Of a stretch of 64,000 bases of DNA, positions 36,861-45,109 are shown in pieces (within the stretch, counting starts at the first letter, position 1; every line of letters starts with the position of its first letter). Made by a program: the position numbers and the translations under genes. Source of the DNA: Vibrio nereis NBRC 15637 (GTDB lineage Bacteria; Pseudomonadota; Gammaproteobacteria; Enterobacterales; Vibrionaceae); assembly GCF_001591105.1 (NCBI RefSeq), contig NZ_BCUD01000002.1, positions 248,001-312,000 on the forward strand, written 5' to 3'. A model generated the notes under the pieces. It searched no databases. It saw only the letters and a list, made by a program, of their open reading frames with translations, and was not told where the DNA came from.

Positions 36861-37778
36861 ATGCCAAACCAGTTGTACCCAATTTTATTTATGTTGTCTT
36901 CAACGTTCAGTTTGTCACTCACTGGGCTGTTTTCCAAGTATCTTAGTCAGCACTTAGATGCAACGTTCCTGAGCTTGCTGAGATTTGCCGTTCCAGCAAT
37001 GTTCATTTTTATTTTCCTGTTTCGCCATAAGATCATACTCCCAAGTCGTAAAGAGATGTTAGCGCTTTGGGTTAGAGCAGTATGTATAGCAGTTTGTCAG
37101 GTGTGTTTTATATACGCGCTGATGCACTTAAGCCTTGTCGAGAGCGTGGTACTGTTCAGTACGGGACCTTTGTTTATTCCATTGTTAGAAAAGCTAATGT
37201 TTTCGGTCAACTTAAGCCGTATGAATTTAGTGGGGTTAGTCGTCACTTTTATCGGGGTCACCCTTTTGGCTGGGGATGTATCTGGTATAGAGATAAGAGC
37301 TGAGTTGTTGGTGGGGTTAGCGGCTGGGCTATTTAATGCGGGTTCTCAACTGAGCTTGTATCGCATCAGTCAGAGTCGACTCAATGCCTTTGAAATCAAC
37401 CTTTGGACATTCTTATTTGCGGTTGTTGTGATACTGCCTTTTGTAGGCGTGAATGTAACGCAAAATATCACCTTGTACGATACGTCTGAAAGTAGCATGT
37501 TGGTACTTGCAATGACGATGGGGGTATTGGCGTTGTTGATCATCAACACTCAAGTGTTTCGCTCTAAAGCATACAGGTTGGCGGAGTCTGGCTCTCAGCT
37601 TGCGCCGCTCATTTTCACCAACTTAATCTTTACTGCGATATGGCAACTGATGTTCTTTGACGAAAGCTACAACTCGTTTCAAATACTTGGCTTGGCCTTG
37701 ATTATCGGTGCTAATGTGTGTTGTGTCATTATCCCCAAATGGCGTAAAAGCCGCCGAATGCAGTTGCTAAGGTCATAG
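36861..37778 (+). CDS. EamA/DMT-family transporter
   Basis: 305-residue membrane protein with ten predicted TM helices, in two EamA repeats. Starts at ATG 36861, GGGAGGAG upstream; the earlier start is unlikely. Segments FSLSLTGLFSKYLSQHLDATFLSLLRFAVPA and ESVVLFSTGPLFIPLLE fit the family. Exporter of amino acids or metabolites by family analogy. Divergent from a LysR-type regulator and convergent with a second EamA gene only 6 bases away. Confidence 0.88.
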   Translation: MPNQLYPILFMLSSTFSLSLTGLFSKYLSQHLDATFLSLLRFAVPAMFIFIFLFRHKIILPSRKEMLALWVRAVCIAVCQVCFIYALMHLSLVESVVLFSTGPLFIPLLEKLMFSVNLSRMNLVGLVVTFIGVTLLAGDVSGIEIRAELLVGLAAGLFNAGSQLSLYRISQSRLNAFEINLWTFLFAVVVILPFVGVNVTQNITLYDTSESSMLVLAMTMGVLALLIINTQVFRSKAYRLAESGSQLAPLIFTNLIFTAIWQLMFFDESYNSFQILGLALIIGANVCCVIIPKWRKSRRMQLLRS

Positions 37779-37794
37779 CCCACATTAGTGGGCT
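37777..37794. terminator. Hairpin overlapping the stop codons of two convergent EamA genes
   Basis: Stem AGCCCAC / GTGGGCT, loop ATTA. It begins in one gene's stop codon and runs past the other's stop, so the same 18 bases code and terminate on both strands. A T-run is short (TTTAG) on the plus strand. Confidence 0.6.
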
Positions 37795-38684
37795 TTAGCA
37801 CGTTGGAAAACTTGTCTACCGAATACGTTAATTAATGCGCCAGTAACAATCAATGAACCACCGATGTAAGTCCAGATGGATGGGATTTCGTTAAATAGCC
37901 ATAAACCAATCAACGCTGAAAAGACGATCTGTACGTAAGAGTATGCCGACGCTTGACCCGCAGCTTGAGTTTGCATCGCTTTGGTTAATCCATATTGGCC
38001 GACTTGGGTAAAGATCCCAACTAGTACCAGCATCATCGTTAGGAACAGGCTCGGCCAGACGAAATTATCCCAAATCAGCATCACAGAAATGGGAAGGGCG
38101 ACCAGTGGGAAGTAGAAGATGATCACCGAGCTGTCTTCAGTTTGGCTCAGCTTTCGAACAACTACATACGCGATTGAACTGCCTAAAGCGCCCAATAGCG
38201 CGGCAGCAATACTCAGCAGTGGAAGTTCGGTCATTTGGTTACCGTTTAGAGCAGGTTGCACCATCACTAATAGCCCAAGCAAACACAGTGCGATACACGC
38301 GAGGGTTGGCGCTTGCACGCGCTCTTTCAAAAAGAGCAAACCCAGCAGAGCGGTAAATACCGGATGGACATACTGGAGAATCGTTGCTTCTGCCAGTGGA
38401 AGCGTTGTCACTGAATAGTAAACGCACATCAGGGCCACGGTTCCTACCGCGCCTCGTAAGAAAAGCAGTGGTTTGTTGTTTCCCCAAAGTGAGATGCGTT
38501 TTCGTTTTACATCCAGATAGCTAAGGATCAGCGAGACCAATGCCCTAGCGGCAACAATCTCAAAAACAGGAATGCCGTACGTACTCACGTACTTAACGCA
38601 CGCTGACATTAGGGCAAAACCTAAAGCAGATAAAAGCATGTATCTGACCCCAACCGGGATCCCAGAAGCAAATGTAGAAGGCAT
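37785..38684 (-). CDS. EamA/DMT-family transporter
   Basis: 299 residues, ten predicted TM helices. Segments IPVGVRYMLLSALGFALMSACVKYVS, LPLAEATILQYVHPVFTALLGLLFLKERV and VGIFTQVGQYGLTKAM are typical of the EamA group near RhaT/S-adenosylmethionine-type carriers. No substrate is indicated. Ends 6 bases from the convergent transporter's stop. The 319 bases upstream lead into the kinase-regulator system but it is divergent from it. Confidence 0.88.
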   Translation of the reverse strand: MPSTFASGIPVGVRYMLLSALGFALMSACVKYVSTYGIPVFEIVAARALVSLILSYLDVKRKRISLWGNNKPLLFLRGAVGTVALMCVYYSVTTLPLAEATILQYVHPVFTALLGLLFLKERVQAPTLACIALCLLGLLVMVQPALNGNQMTELPLLSIAAALLGALGSSIAYVVVRKLSQTEDSSVIIFYFPLVALPISVMLIWDNFVWPSLFLTMMLVLVGIFTQVGQYGLTKAMQTQAAGQASAYSYVQIVFSALIGLWLFNEIPSIWTYIGGSLIVTGALINVFGRQVFQRAKAH

Positions 38685-39003
38685 GTGAGCGAAATCATTA
38701 ACAAGGTGGAACGATATGATACAACATTATCTCGGTCGGCGTTGAGCAAATTTAAAGCAGTGCTGCATACCCTTTGTTTCGGTAAGTCTTTATCAGATAA
38801 GCAGAAAAGTGGACAGGTGGATATGTTTGATTAATGTACTAGTTTAACAACGTTCTATGCATCTGATGCACAAAACTCGCATTGTCATCTTTATTAATAA
38901 ATTGTAATGATGTTTTATTGTATTTGTTAATAACTCCTATTTTGTACCTATCTATCTAAAACAGGTAGACAACGTGCAGTACTGAGCAAAATGAGATTGT
39001 ATT
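38685..39003. other. Intergenic region between EamA gene and histidine kinase; likely divergent promoters
   Basis: 319 bases, AT-rich toward the kinase. Contains TGCATC-T-GATGCA, a near-perfect 13-base palindrome at 38858-38870, and a TACCT...AGGTA pairing at 38946-38968. Neither the sigma-54 promoter nor the enhancer motif found downstream is present, so the regulators appear to be made from an ordinary promoter. Confidence 0.4.
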
Positions 39004-40953
39004 GTGAATCAGATGACTCGCCACCCAATGAACCACGCCAATGCGTCGATCTTCTCGCAGCACAACCGCTGGCTGAGATGGAAGGGCATCGAGTTACGCC
39101 TTGGTCTCGCGCTGGCAATCCTGTCGATGACCACTCTGTTGCTGGCGCTGTTTTCAACCTTCACTTTTAATCGGCTCGACCAAGCGCTGGTAGAGCTAAA
39201 AGAGAAAGATATTCCTGCTTTAGAGCAAGCCGCGCGACTGAATGACATGGTGCGTTTGGTGATCACCGACTCGTCTACCTTAACTGAAGCGGACTCTAAC
39301 CTAGAGCGTCGCCAAGCCATCCAGAGTATCGAAAGCAACATCCAACAGATGACCGAGATTATGGGCAGCTTTCCGGAATACTACGCTTACTTCAAAGACA
39401 TCATCGCTCAGGTGAGCAATAGCTTAAGCTTGTTGTATCAAAGCGGAGAAGAGTCTCGCCAGCTCAACCAAGAGTTAAGAAACCTGCTTGAAGGTTTTTA
39501 TCCTCTGCTGCAACAAGTGAGTGATGAGCTAGACCTATTACCCTCTGAGCAGAAAGAGAAAATACAATACAGCCAGTTGAAAGCACTGCTGTACTACCAG
39601 CTCGGCTTAGTGGAAAAGCTATACAACGATAGCAGTTTTAACGAGTTGGATTACACCAGCTACCGCCTTGAGCAAGTAGGACGTGAGTGGCGTGGGTTGT
39701 GGCAGGCGAGTGGCGTGTCGGAGCAGCGCCCAGAGTTGGATGAAAAGCTGGCGGTGATTTACACCCTAGCGTCTCGTTCCAGTAAACTTTATCAGCTAAA
39801 AAACCAAGCCTTGGAACATCATTATCAACAAGAGTACTTCCTGCAAAATAGCCGCGAGTATCTCAACCAGCTTTCGATCCAAATTGAAGGCAATACCTCG
39901 AAAGTGAATCTGGAAATTGATGCCTCTATCGTCAGGGCGCAGCACTCATTAGCATCCAACCGTACACTCTCGCTCGCGTTGTCGTTGTTTAGCTTGCTCG
40001 CGGCAGCCGCGATTGCTTGGTTCTACGTACGTAAGAACATTCTTGAGCGTTTGCTGCAATTGAAAGACGACATGTTTGCGATTTCAACTGGTCACCTTGA
40101 TACCAAAATCGCCGTAAAAGGTAACGATGAAGTGACGCAAATGGCCAAGTCGCTGCAAGTGTTCCAAGCCACGGCGAAAGTGGTCAAGCAGACCAACCAA
40201 AAGCTGGAAGCAGAAGTCGAAGAGCGCCGACTGGCTGAAGAGCGTTTACGTGTCACTCAAGATGAGTTGGTGCAAGCGGGTAAGCTCGCGGCGCTTGGCC
40301 AACTGAGCGTTGGCATCACCCACGAGATAAACCAGCCGCTCACCGCGGTCAACAGCCACGTCAGGAGCGCGCAGAAATGGCTCGAACAGCAACGTACTGA
40401 CAAAGCTGTGATCAATCTGCAAAAGATCGAGCAGTTGTTAGAAAAGGTGGCGGCATTAACCCATCACTTGAAAGCGTTTTCGCGCAAAAGCGACGGCAAA
40501 GTTTCGGCTACGCGAGTATTGCCCGTGGTCAGTGATGCCATTGAATTGTTTGCTAACCGAGAGGTTCCGATCCAACTTGAATGCCGTATTACTCAAAACG
40601 AGATGGTACGCGCGAACGCGATTCGACTTGAGCAAGTGCTGGTGAACCTGTTGAGCAACGCGGTAGATGCAGTGAGCGACAAAGACAATCCGTTGATCCT
40701 GGTATGTATCGAACGCCAGTTGAACGATATTACGATTTCGGTGAACGACAACGGCAAAGGAATCGCCGAAGACGATCTTCCGCATATCTTTGACCCGTTT
40801 TACACCCGCAAAGAAGTCGGCAAAGGGCTTGGGCTCGGACTGTCGATCGCGTTTAACATCATTAAAGATTTTGGTGGCTCGATTAAGGTGTCATCAAATC
40901 CGGAACAAGGTACAGAGTTTAAAGTACAACTAAAACAAGGCGAGAACTCATGA
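39004..40953 (+). CDS. PgtB-like sensor histidine kinase
   Basis: Membrane kinase controlling the adjacent sigma-54 regulator. 649 residues: TM1 about 31-52; a large periplasmic helical sensor about 53-318 (heptad-like, no Cys); TM2 about 319-341 (LSLALSLFSLLAAAAIAWFYV); HAMP about 342-395; coiled coil; then HisKA with GITHEINQPLTAV, phospho-His440; and HATPase with NLLSNAVDAV, DNGKGIAEDD, DPFYTRKEVGKGLGLGLS. Domain plan and the HEINQPL H-box match PgtB/DctB-type kinases that sense carbon-phosphate compounds. Start is GTG at 39004 with a GAG site; ATG at 39013 is possible. Stop overlaps the regulator start by 4 bases. Ligand is unknown; the targets suggest an organophosphate or phosphate ester. 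Confidence 0.9.
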   Translation: MNQMTRHPMNHANASIFSQHNRWLRWKGIELRLGLALAILSMTTLLLALFSTFTFNRLDQALVELKEKDIPALEQAARLNDMVRLVITDSSTLTEADSNLERRQAIQSIESNIQQMTEIMGSFPEYYAYFKDIIAQVSNSLSLLYQSGEESRQLNQELRNLLEGFYPLLQQVSDELDLLPSEQKEKIQYSQLKALLYYQLGLVEKLYNDSSFNELDYTSYRLEQVGREWRGLWQASGVSEQRPELDEKLAVIYTLASRSSKLYQLKNQALEHHYQQEYFLQNSREYLNQLSIQIEGNTSKVNLEIDASIVRAQHSLASNRTLSLALSLFSLLAAAAIAWFYVRKNILERLLQLKDDMFAISTGHLDTKIAVKGNDEVTQMAKSLQVFQATAKVVKQTNQKLEAEVEERRLAEERLRVTQDELVQAGKLAALGQLSVGITHEINQPLTAVNSHVRSAQKWLEQQRTDKAVINLQKIEQLLEKVAALTHHLKAFSRKSDGKVSATRVLPVVSDAIELFANREVPIQLECRITQNEMVRANAIRLEQVLVNLLSNAVDAVSDKDNPLILVCIERQLNDITISVNDNGKGIAEDDLPHIFDPFYTRKEVGKGLGLGLSIAFNIIKDFGGSIKVSSNPEQGTEFKVQLKQGENS

Positions 40954-42335
40954 ACATGGAAAAGCACGTCACGCTGATAGACGATGAAGTGGATGTAGTT
41001 GAAGCGGTGAGTGAAATGCTGGAACTAGAGGGTTTTAACGTCACTTACTTTACTGACCCCAAACAAGGACTTAAATGTCTGTCGCCAAGCGCAAAAAACG
41101 TCGTGTTGTGCGATGTGAGAATGCCAGAAATGGATGGCCTAATGCTGCTGGATGCGGTGCAAAATCGCGCGCCAGGTTGTGAAGTGATCCTGATGAGCGG
41201 TCACGGTGATATCCCGATGGCGATAGAAGCGATGAAGCAGGGCGCATTCGACTTTATCGAAAAGCCGCTCGACAGCGACGAAGTGATCGAAAAGCTCAAC
41301 TTAGCGATTGAACATATTCAGGCGCAGCGGGATCTCAATGACGCCGAGGACCTGCCGATTGAATCGGTCGTGATTGGCGAATCGCAAGCGATGGAGCGGA
41401 TCCGCAGTCAGGTGCTTGCGCTATCGCGTACGGGTGTCGATACCATCATCAATGGTGAAACGGGCACGGGTAAAGAAGTGATTGCACGCGCGCTTCATCA
41501 GTACAGCGAACGCAGAGACAAACCGTTTGTTGCCATTAACTGTGGCGGTATGACCGAGAGCATTATTGAGAGTGAGTTGTTCGGCCACGAAGCGGGCTCC
41601 TTTACCAGTGCAAACAAAAAACGCATCGGCAAAATTGAGCAAGCGCACGGCGGCACGTTGTTTCTCGATGAAATCGAAAGTATGCCCATTGCGGTACAAA
41701 TCAAGCTGCTGCGTGTGATCCAAGAGCGGGTGATTGAACGTGTCGGCGGGAATACTTTGATTCCCGTTGATATTGTCGTTGTTGCGGCGAGTAAAGCGGA
41801 CTTAGCGAAGTTGAGCGAGAGTGGGGAGTTCCGCGCCGACCTGTTTTATCGACTAAACATCGCCAGCCTGAATCTGCCACCATTGAGACAGCGTAAAGAA
41901 GATATCCAAGCTCTGTTTAGGCACTTTGTGGTGCAAGCGAGTCAAAAATACAAAACCCGTCCGTCCAGTTTGTACGCTGAGCAAATCCAGCAGTTGTGCC
42001 GCCACGATTGGCCAGGAAATGTGCGTGAATTGCGTAATGTGGCTGAGCGTTTTGTGCTCGGTATCGTTGGCGATGGCTTTGATCTGCAAACCCCAGCAAC
42101 ATCGGGTGAAGAAAGTTATTCATCGCAGCAGCCTTTTGCGTTCGAGCAGCAAATGGAACAGTACGAACGCAATGTACTGACCGAAGCGCTGATTGAAATG
42201 GCGGGCAACATCAACGAGGTGTCACTGCGTTTGAACTTACCGCGCAAAACCCTGTACCGCAAAATGAAAAAGCACCAACTGGATAAAGAGAGTTTTAAGC
42301 CCAATCGGGAAACTACGCAGCAAAATCAACCTTAA
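40950..42335 (+). CDS. Sigma-54-dependent response regulator (NtrC/DctD family)
   Basis: Activator of RNA polymerase-sigma54. 461 residues: receiver about 1-120 with phospho-acceptor Asp55 (LCDVRMPEMDG) and the Lys in EKPLD; AAA+ domain about 145-375 with Walker A GETGTGKE at 169-176, the sigma-54 contact loop at 216-221 reading GSFTSA (usual GAFTGA), Walker B GGTLFLDEI and R-finger region FRADLFYRL; Fis-type HTH about 415-450 (NINEVSLRLNLPRKTLYRKMKKH). Translationally coupled to the kinase (ATGA overlap). Two sigma-54 promoters and three copies of one motif follow directly, marking its targets: the GDPD gene and the phn-type importer. The two substitutions in the contact loop are unusual. 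Confidence 0.93.
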   Translation: MNMEKHVTLIDDEVDVVEAVSEMLELEGFNVTYFTDPKQGLKCLSPSAKNVVLCDVRMPEMDGLMLLDAVQNRAPGCEVILMSGHGDIPMAIEAMKQGAFDFIEKPLDSDEVIEKLNLAIEHIQAQRDLNDAEDLPIESVVIGESQAMERIRSQVLALSRTGVDTIINGETGTGKEVIARALHQYSERRDKPFVAINCGGMTESIIESELFGHEAGSFTSANKKRIGKIEQAHGGTLFLDEIESMPIAVQIKLLRVIQERVIERVGGNTLIPVDIVVVAASKADLAKLSESGEFRADLFYRLNIASLNLPPLRQRKEDIQALFRHFVVQASQKYKTRPSSLYAEQIQQLCRHDWPGNVRELRNVAERFVLGIVGDGFDLQTPATSGEESYSSQQPFAFEQQMEQYERNVLTEALIEMAGNINEVSLRLNLPRKTLYRKMKKHQLDKESFKPNRETTQQNQP

Positions 42336-42351
42336 GACACAAATGACCCAA
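42335..42351 (+). promoter_or_regulatory. Putative enhancer (UAS) copy 1 for the sigma-54 regulator
   Basis: AGACACAAATGACCCAA starts at the regulator's stop codon and lies about 75 bases before the sigma-54 element of the GDPD gene. It shares GACACAAATGACCCAA with copy 2. GACA...TGACC forms a partial dyad (GGwCA-N4-TGwCC). Confidence 0.65.
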
Positions 42352-42409
42352 TCATCGTGAAGTTGCAAGTGTGCGCATTTATATTATTGAAAGTATTGGT
42401 TATTTTTTT

Positions 42410-42425
42410 TGGCATGGAGTCTGCT
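42410..42425 (+). promoter_or_regulatory. Sigma-54 promoter of the GDPD gene
   Basis: TGGCATGGAGTCTGCT: TGGCAY and TGCT elements with exactly GG-N10-GC, the invariant spacing of -24/-12 promoters (consensus TGGCAC-N5-TTGCW). Predicted transcription start about 12 bases beyond the GC (near 42436), leaving a leader of about 115 bases. Confidence 0.85.
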
Positions 42426-42550
42426 AATTGAGTGGTTGCTCTGTGACAGAAATAAAATACCCAGCGTTGTTATCAAATCTAAACGCAACCGTGTTTTGGT
42501 TGATGGAGCAATCACAAATTAACAATCAATTTTGCTAGAAGGAGAAACCG

Positions 42551-43762
42551 ATGAAGCAAATCTTTATGGGTAGTATTGCTCTATTATTAGGTGTCAGCTC
42601 ATTGGCAATGGCAGGGAACGAGCCAGCTCAAGTCGGACCACGACCACTGTACCTGGTCAACGATATGGAAGACGGAGAGCTAAAAACGAAACTTCAAAGC
42701 TGCAGTGCCGGTCCTTTTCACCGTACAGATTTTTCTATCGGCCACCGCGGCGCAGCGATGCAATTCCCTGAGCACACCAAAGAGTCATACTTAGCGGCGA
42801 TTGCGATGGGGGCTGGCGTGTTGGAGTGTGACGTGACGTTTACCAAAGACAAACAGCTTGTCTGTCGCCACTCACAAAGTGACCTACACACCACTACCGA
42901 TGTATTGGCGCATCCTGAGCTTGCCAAAAAGTGTACCGTGCCATTCAAACCAGCAAACCCGGCGACAGGCGAAGATGCACAAGTAGAGTGTCGTACCTCT
43001 GACTTCACTTTAGCGGAATTTAAAACGTTAAAAGGTAAGATGGACGGCGGCAATCCGAAAGCAACCAGCGTTGAAGAGTTCATGCAAGGTACACCGAGCT
43101 GGCGTACCGATCTGTATTCGCAAACGGGTACGTTGATGACCCACGCAGAAAGTGCGGAGTTATTTAAGAAGTACGGCGTAAAAGTGACGCCAGAACTGAA
43201 AGCGGCTGCGGTAGAGATGCCTTTCAACGGCTTTAGCCAAGAGATGTACGCGCAGAAGCTGGTGGATGAGCTGAAGCAAGCGGGCTTTAGTGCGAAAGAT
43301 GCCTATGTGCAGTCTTTCAATCTGGATGATGTGAAGTACTGGGTCAACAAAACGCCTGCATTTGGCAAACAAGCGGTGTATCTCGATGACCGTATGTATG
43401 AGCAAGAAGGTTTCGTTGCGACGCTGGACAACATGAAAGCGCTGTCTGACGCGGGCGTAAACATTATTGCGCCACCGCTATACGCGCTGCTTGCCCTGGA
43501 CAACAGCAAGAGTATTGTCCCATCAGAATACGCTAAGCTGGCGAAACAAGCGGACTTAGACATTATCGCGTGGACGCTTGAGCGTTCTGGCCCGCTGGCG
43601 CAAGGCGGTGGTTGGTACTACCAAAGCGTGAGCGAGCAAATTGACCAAGACGGCGACATGATGAAAGTGCTTGATGTGCTAGCTCAAGATGTTGGTGTAC
43701 TGGGCGTGTTCAGTGACTGGCCATCCACCGTCACTTACTACGCGAACTGCATGGACATATAA
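42551..43762 (+). CDS. Periplasmic glycerophosphodiester phosphodiesterase
   Basis: Hydrolyses glycerophosphodiesters to sn-glycerol-3-phosphate and an alcohol. 403 residues with signal peptide about 1-21 ([10 protein letters not shown]). GDPD motifs: [19 protein letters not shown] with His65-Arg66-Gly, metal ligands [20 protein letters not shown] (Glu/Asp near 94-96, His near 108), then a 90-residue insertion, KVTPELKAA and the closing WTLERSGP. Longer than GlpQ (358) because of inserts with extra Cys pairs (CSAGPF, CTVPF, VECR). Ribosome site AAGGAGAAACC. Driven by a sigma-54 promoter and an enhancer copy, directly after its regulators; ended by a strong terminator. The exact diester substrate is unknown. 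Confidence 0.92.
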   Translation: MKQIFMGSIALLLGVSSLAMAGNEPAQVGPRPLYLVNDMEDGELKTKLQSCSAGPFHRTDFSIGHRGAAMQFPEHTKESYLAAIAMGAGVLECDVTFTKDKQLVCRHSQSDLHTTTDVLAHPELAKKCTVPFKPANPATGEDAQVECRTSDFTLAEFKTLKGKMDGGNPKATSVEEFMQGTPSWRTDLYSQTGTLMTHAESAELFKKYGVKVTPELKAAAVEMPFNGFSQEMYAQKLVDELKQAGFSAKDAYVQSFNLDDVKYWVNKTPAFGKQAVYLDDRMYEQEGFVATLDNMKALSDAGVNIIAPPLYALLALDNSKSIVPSEYAKLAKQADLDIIAWTLERSGPLAQGGGWYYQSVSEQIDQDGDMMKVLDVLAQDVGVLGVFSDWPSTVTYYANCMDI

Positions 43763-43786
43763 GTCTGATAAAATGTGATGACTAGA

Positions 43787-43806
43787 GGGCCGAAAGGCCC
43801 TTTTTT
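43787..43806 (+). terminator. Terminator after the GDPD gene
   Basis: Stem GGGCC / GGCCC with GAAA tetraloop, then six T. Sits between the GDPD stop and the enhancer copies of the transporter operon, keeping the two sigma-54 units separate. Confidence 0.9.
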
Positions 43807-43810
43807 ATGC

Positions 43811-43828
43811 AGGACACAAATGACCCAA
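43811..43828 (+). promoter_or_regulatory. Putative enhancer (UAS) copy 2
   Basis: AGGACACAAATGACCCAA, part of a 22-base unit GCAGGACAYAAATGACCCAAAC repeated 34 bases later. Centred about 128 bases before the predicted start at 43947; identical to copy 1 over GACACAAATGACCCAA. Confidence 0.75.
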
Positions 43829-43844
43829 ACCAATAAAATTGAGC

Positions 43845-43862
43845 AGGACATAAATGACCCAA
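43845..43862 (+). promoter_or_regulatory. Putative enhancer (UAS) copy 3
   Basis: AGGACATAAATGACCCAA, differing from copy 2 by one base. The copies are spaced 34 bases, about three helical turns, so bound dimers would be on the same DNA face. Centred about 94 bases before the predicted start. Confidence 0.75.
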
Positions 43863-43920
43863 ACTTAAATGTACTTATTGATGTTGTTTTTAAGTTATTG
43901 ATTTTAATGAAAATTAAAAA

Positions 43921-43936
43921 TGGCACAGCATCTGCA
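43921..43936 (+). promoter_or_regulatory. Sigma-54 promoter of the phn-type transporter operon
   Basis: TGGCACAGCATCTGCA: consensus TGGCAC, GG-N10-GC spacing and TGCA. Transcription should start near 43947, giving a leader of about 35 bases before the PhnD-like gene. Confidence 0.9.
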
Positions 43937-43981
43937 ATAGAGAAAATGAATAATACAATAACGTGAATGTAAGGTTCTAAT

Positions 43982-45022
43982 ATGAAAAACAGTGTAAAAG
44001 GATTGTTAATCGCTGGCTCTTTGCTGCTGCCTTCAGTTGTACTGGCTAATGACTGTGAGAATCGTGGTGTTCTGGATGAACGCTACTGCGACGACAACAA
44101 TGACTTAGTCGCGGATTCACCAAAAGATTCAGCCGAATGGATCGACCCAAGTACCCTAGTGTTTACCTACACGCCAGTGGAAGATCCTGCGCTCTACAAA
44201 GACGCGTTTGCCGACTTCCAAGCCCATCTAAGTAAAATTACGGGTAAAAAAGTCATTTACTATACCGTGCACTCAAACTCAGCTCAGGTAGAAGCGATGC
44301 GTTCTGGCCGTTTGCATGTGGCGGGTTTCTCAACGGGTCCAACGGGTTACGCGGTTAACTTAGCGGGTTATGTGCCTATCGCAGTAAAAGGCGATGAGAA
44401 AGGCTTCCAAGGCTACAACCTGATCACTATCGTGCGTAAAGACAGTGGTATTGAATCCATGGCGGACCTAAAAGGGAAACGTGTTGCCCACACTTCTGCG
44501 TCATCCAACTCTGGCAACCTTGCCCCTCGTGCCCTATTCCCTGCTCACGGCCTAGTCCCGGACGAAGACTACAAAGTACTGTACTCAGGCAAACACGACC
44601 AATCGATCCTTGGCGTTTACAACGGTGACTACGATGCAGCGCCAGTCGCATCAGATGTGTATGACCGTATGGTCGCAGCGGGCCGTGTTGACGGTGAAGA
44701 GCTGAAAATCATCTACCGTAGCCCACGTTTCCCAACCTCAGCGTTTGGTTACGCGTACAACCTAAAACCTGAGCTGGTCGATAAGATCAACGAAGCGTTC
44801 TTTAGCTACCGTTTCACACCAGAAATGAGCGCAGCATTTAAAGGCGCGGACCGCTTCTCGCCAATTACCTACAAAGAAGACTGGTCTGTCATTCGCGATA
44901 TCGCGCACGCTACGGGCACGGCTTACACCAAAGCTGGTCTAAAAAAGCTGGCTGAGAAAGATGCCGCTAAGCGCGCGAAGAAGAAAGCCGCAGAGCTCGC
45001 TAAGCAAGCGAAAAGTCAGTAA
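43982..45022 (+). CDS. phnD: PhnD-like ABC transporter substrate-binding protein
   Basis: Periplasmic binding protein of the phosphate/phosphite/phosphonate family (PhnD). 346 residues: signal peptide about 1-23; an N-terminal Cys pair and a DDNNDLVAD stretch at 37-45 that resembles a calcium-binding EF-hand-type loop; ligand-binding domain about 55-300 (TLVFTYTPVEDPALYKDAFADF, HVAGFSTGPTGYAVN, HTSASSNSGNLAPRALF), where TSASSNSG is the ligand-binding loop of PhnD. The C-terminal ~35 residues are Lys/Ala-rich. Driven by the sigma-54 promoter 45 bases upstream; followed by phnC after 87 bases. No phosphonate-degrading genes accompany it, so the imported ligand may be another phospho compound. 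Confidence 0.88.
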   Translation: MKNSVKGLLIAGSLLLPSVVLANDCENRGVLDERYCDDNNDLVADSPKDSAEWIDPSTLVFTYTPVEDPALYKDAFADFQAHLSKITGKKVIYYTVHSNSAQVEAMRSGRLHVAGFSTGPTGYAVNLAGYVPIAVKGDEKGFQGYNLITIVRKDSGIESMADLKGKRVAHTSASSNSGNLAPRALFPAHGLVPDEDYKVLYSGKHDQSILGVYNGDYDAAPVASDVYDRMVAAGRVDGEELKIIYRSPRFPTSAFGYAYNLKPELVDKINEAFFSYRFTPEMSAAFKGADRFSPITYKEDWSVIRDIAHATGTAYTKAGLKKLAEKDAAKRAKKKAAELAKQAKSQ

Positions 45023-45109
45023 CTCCAACTTCACTTTCAACGTCAATTCGTACAGTGCTCTAACGAGTAGGGCACTGTACACCCCAAATTTATTACAAGG
45101 AACAGTTGT

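Noticed and set aside
42718..43227. 169-codon minus-strand frame opposite the GDPD gene.
   Set aside because: Antisense shadow; the plus strand has signal peptide, HRG and metal motifs.
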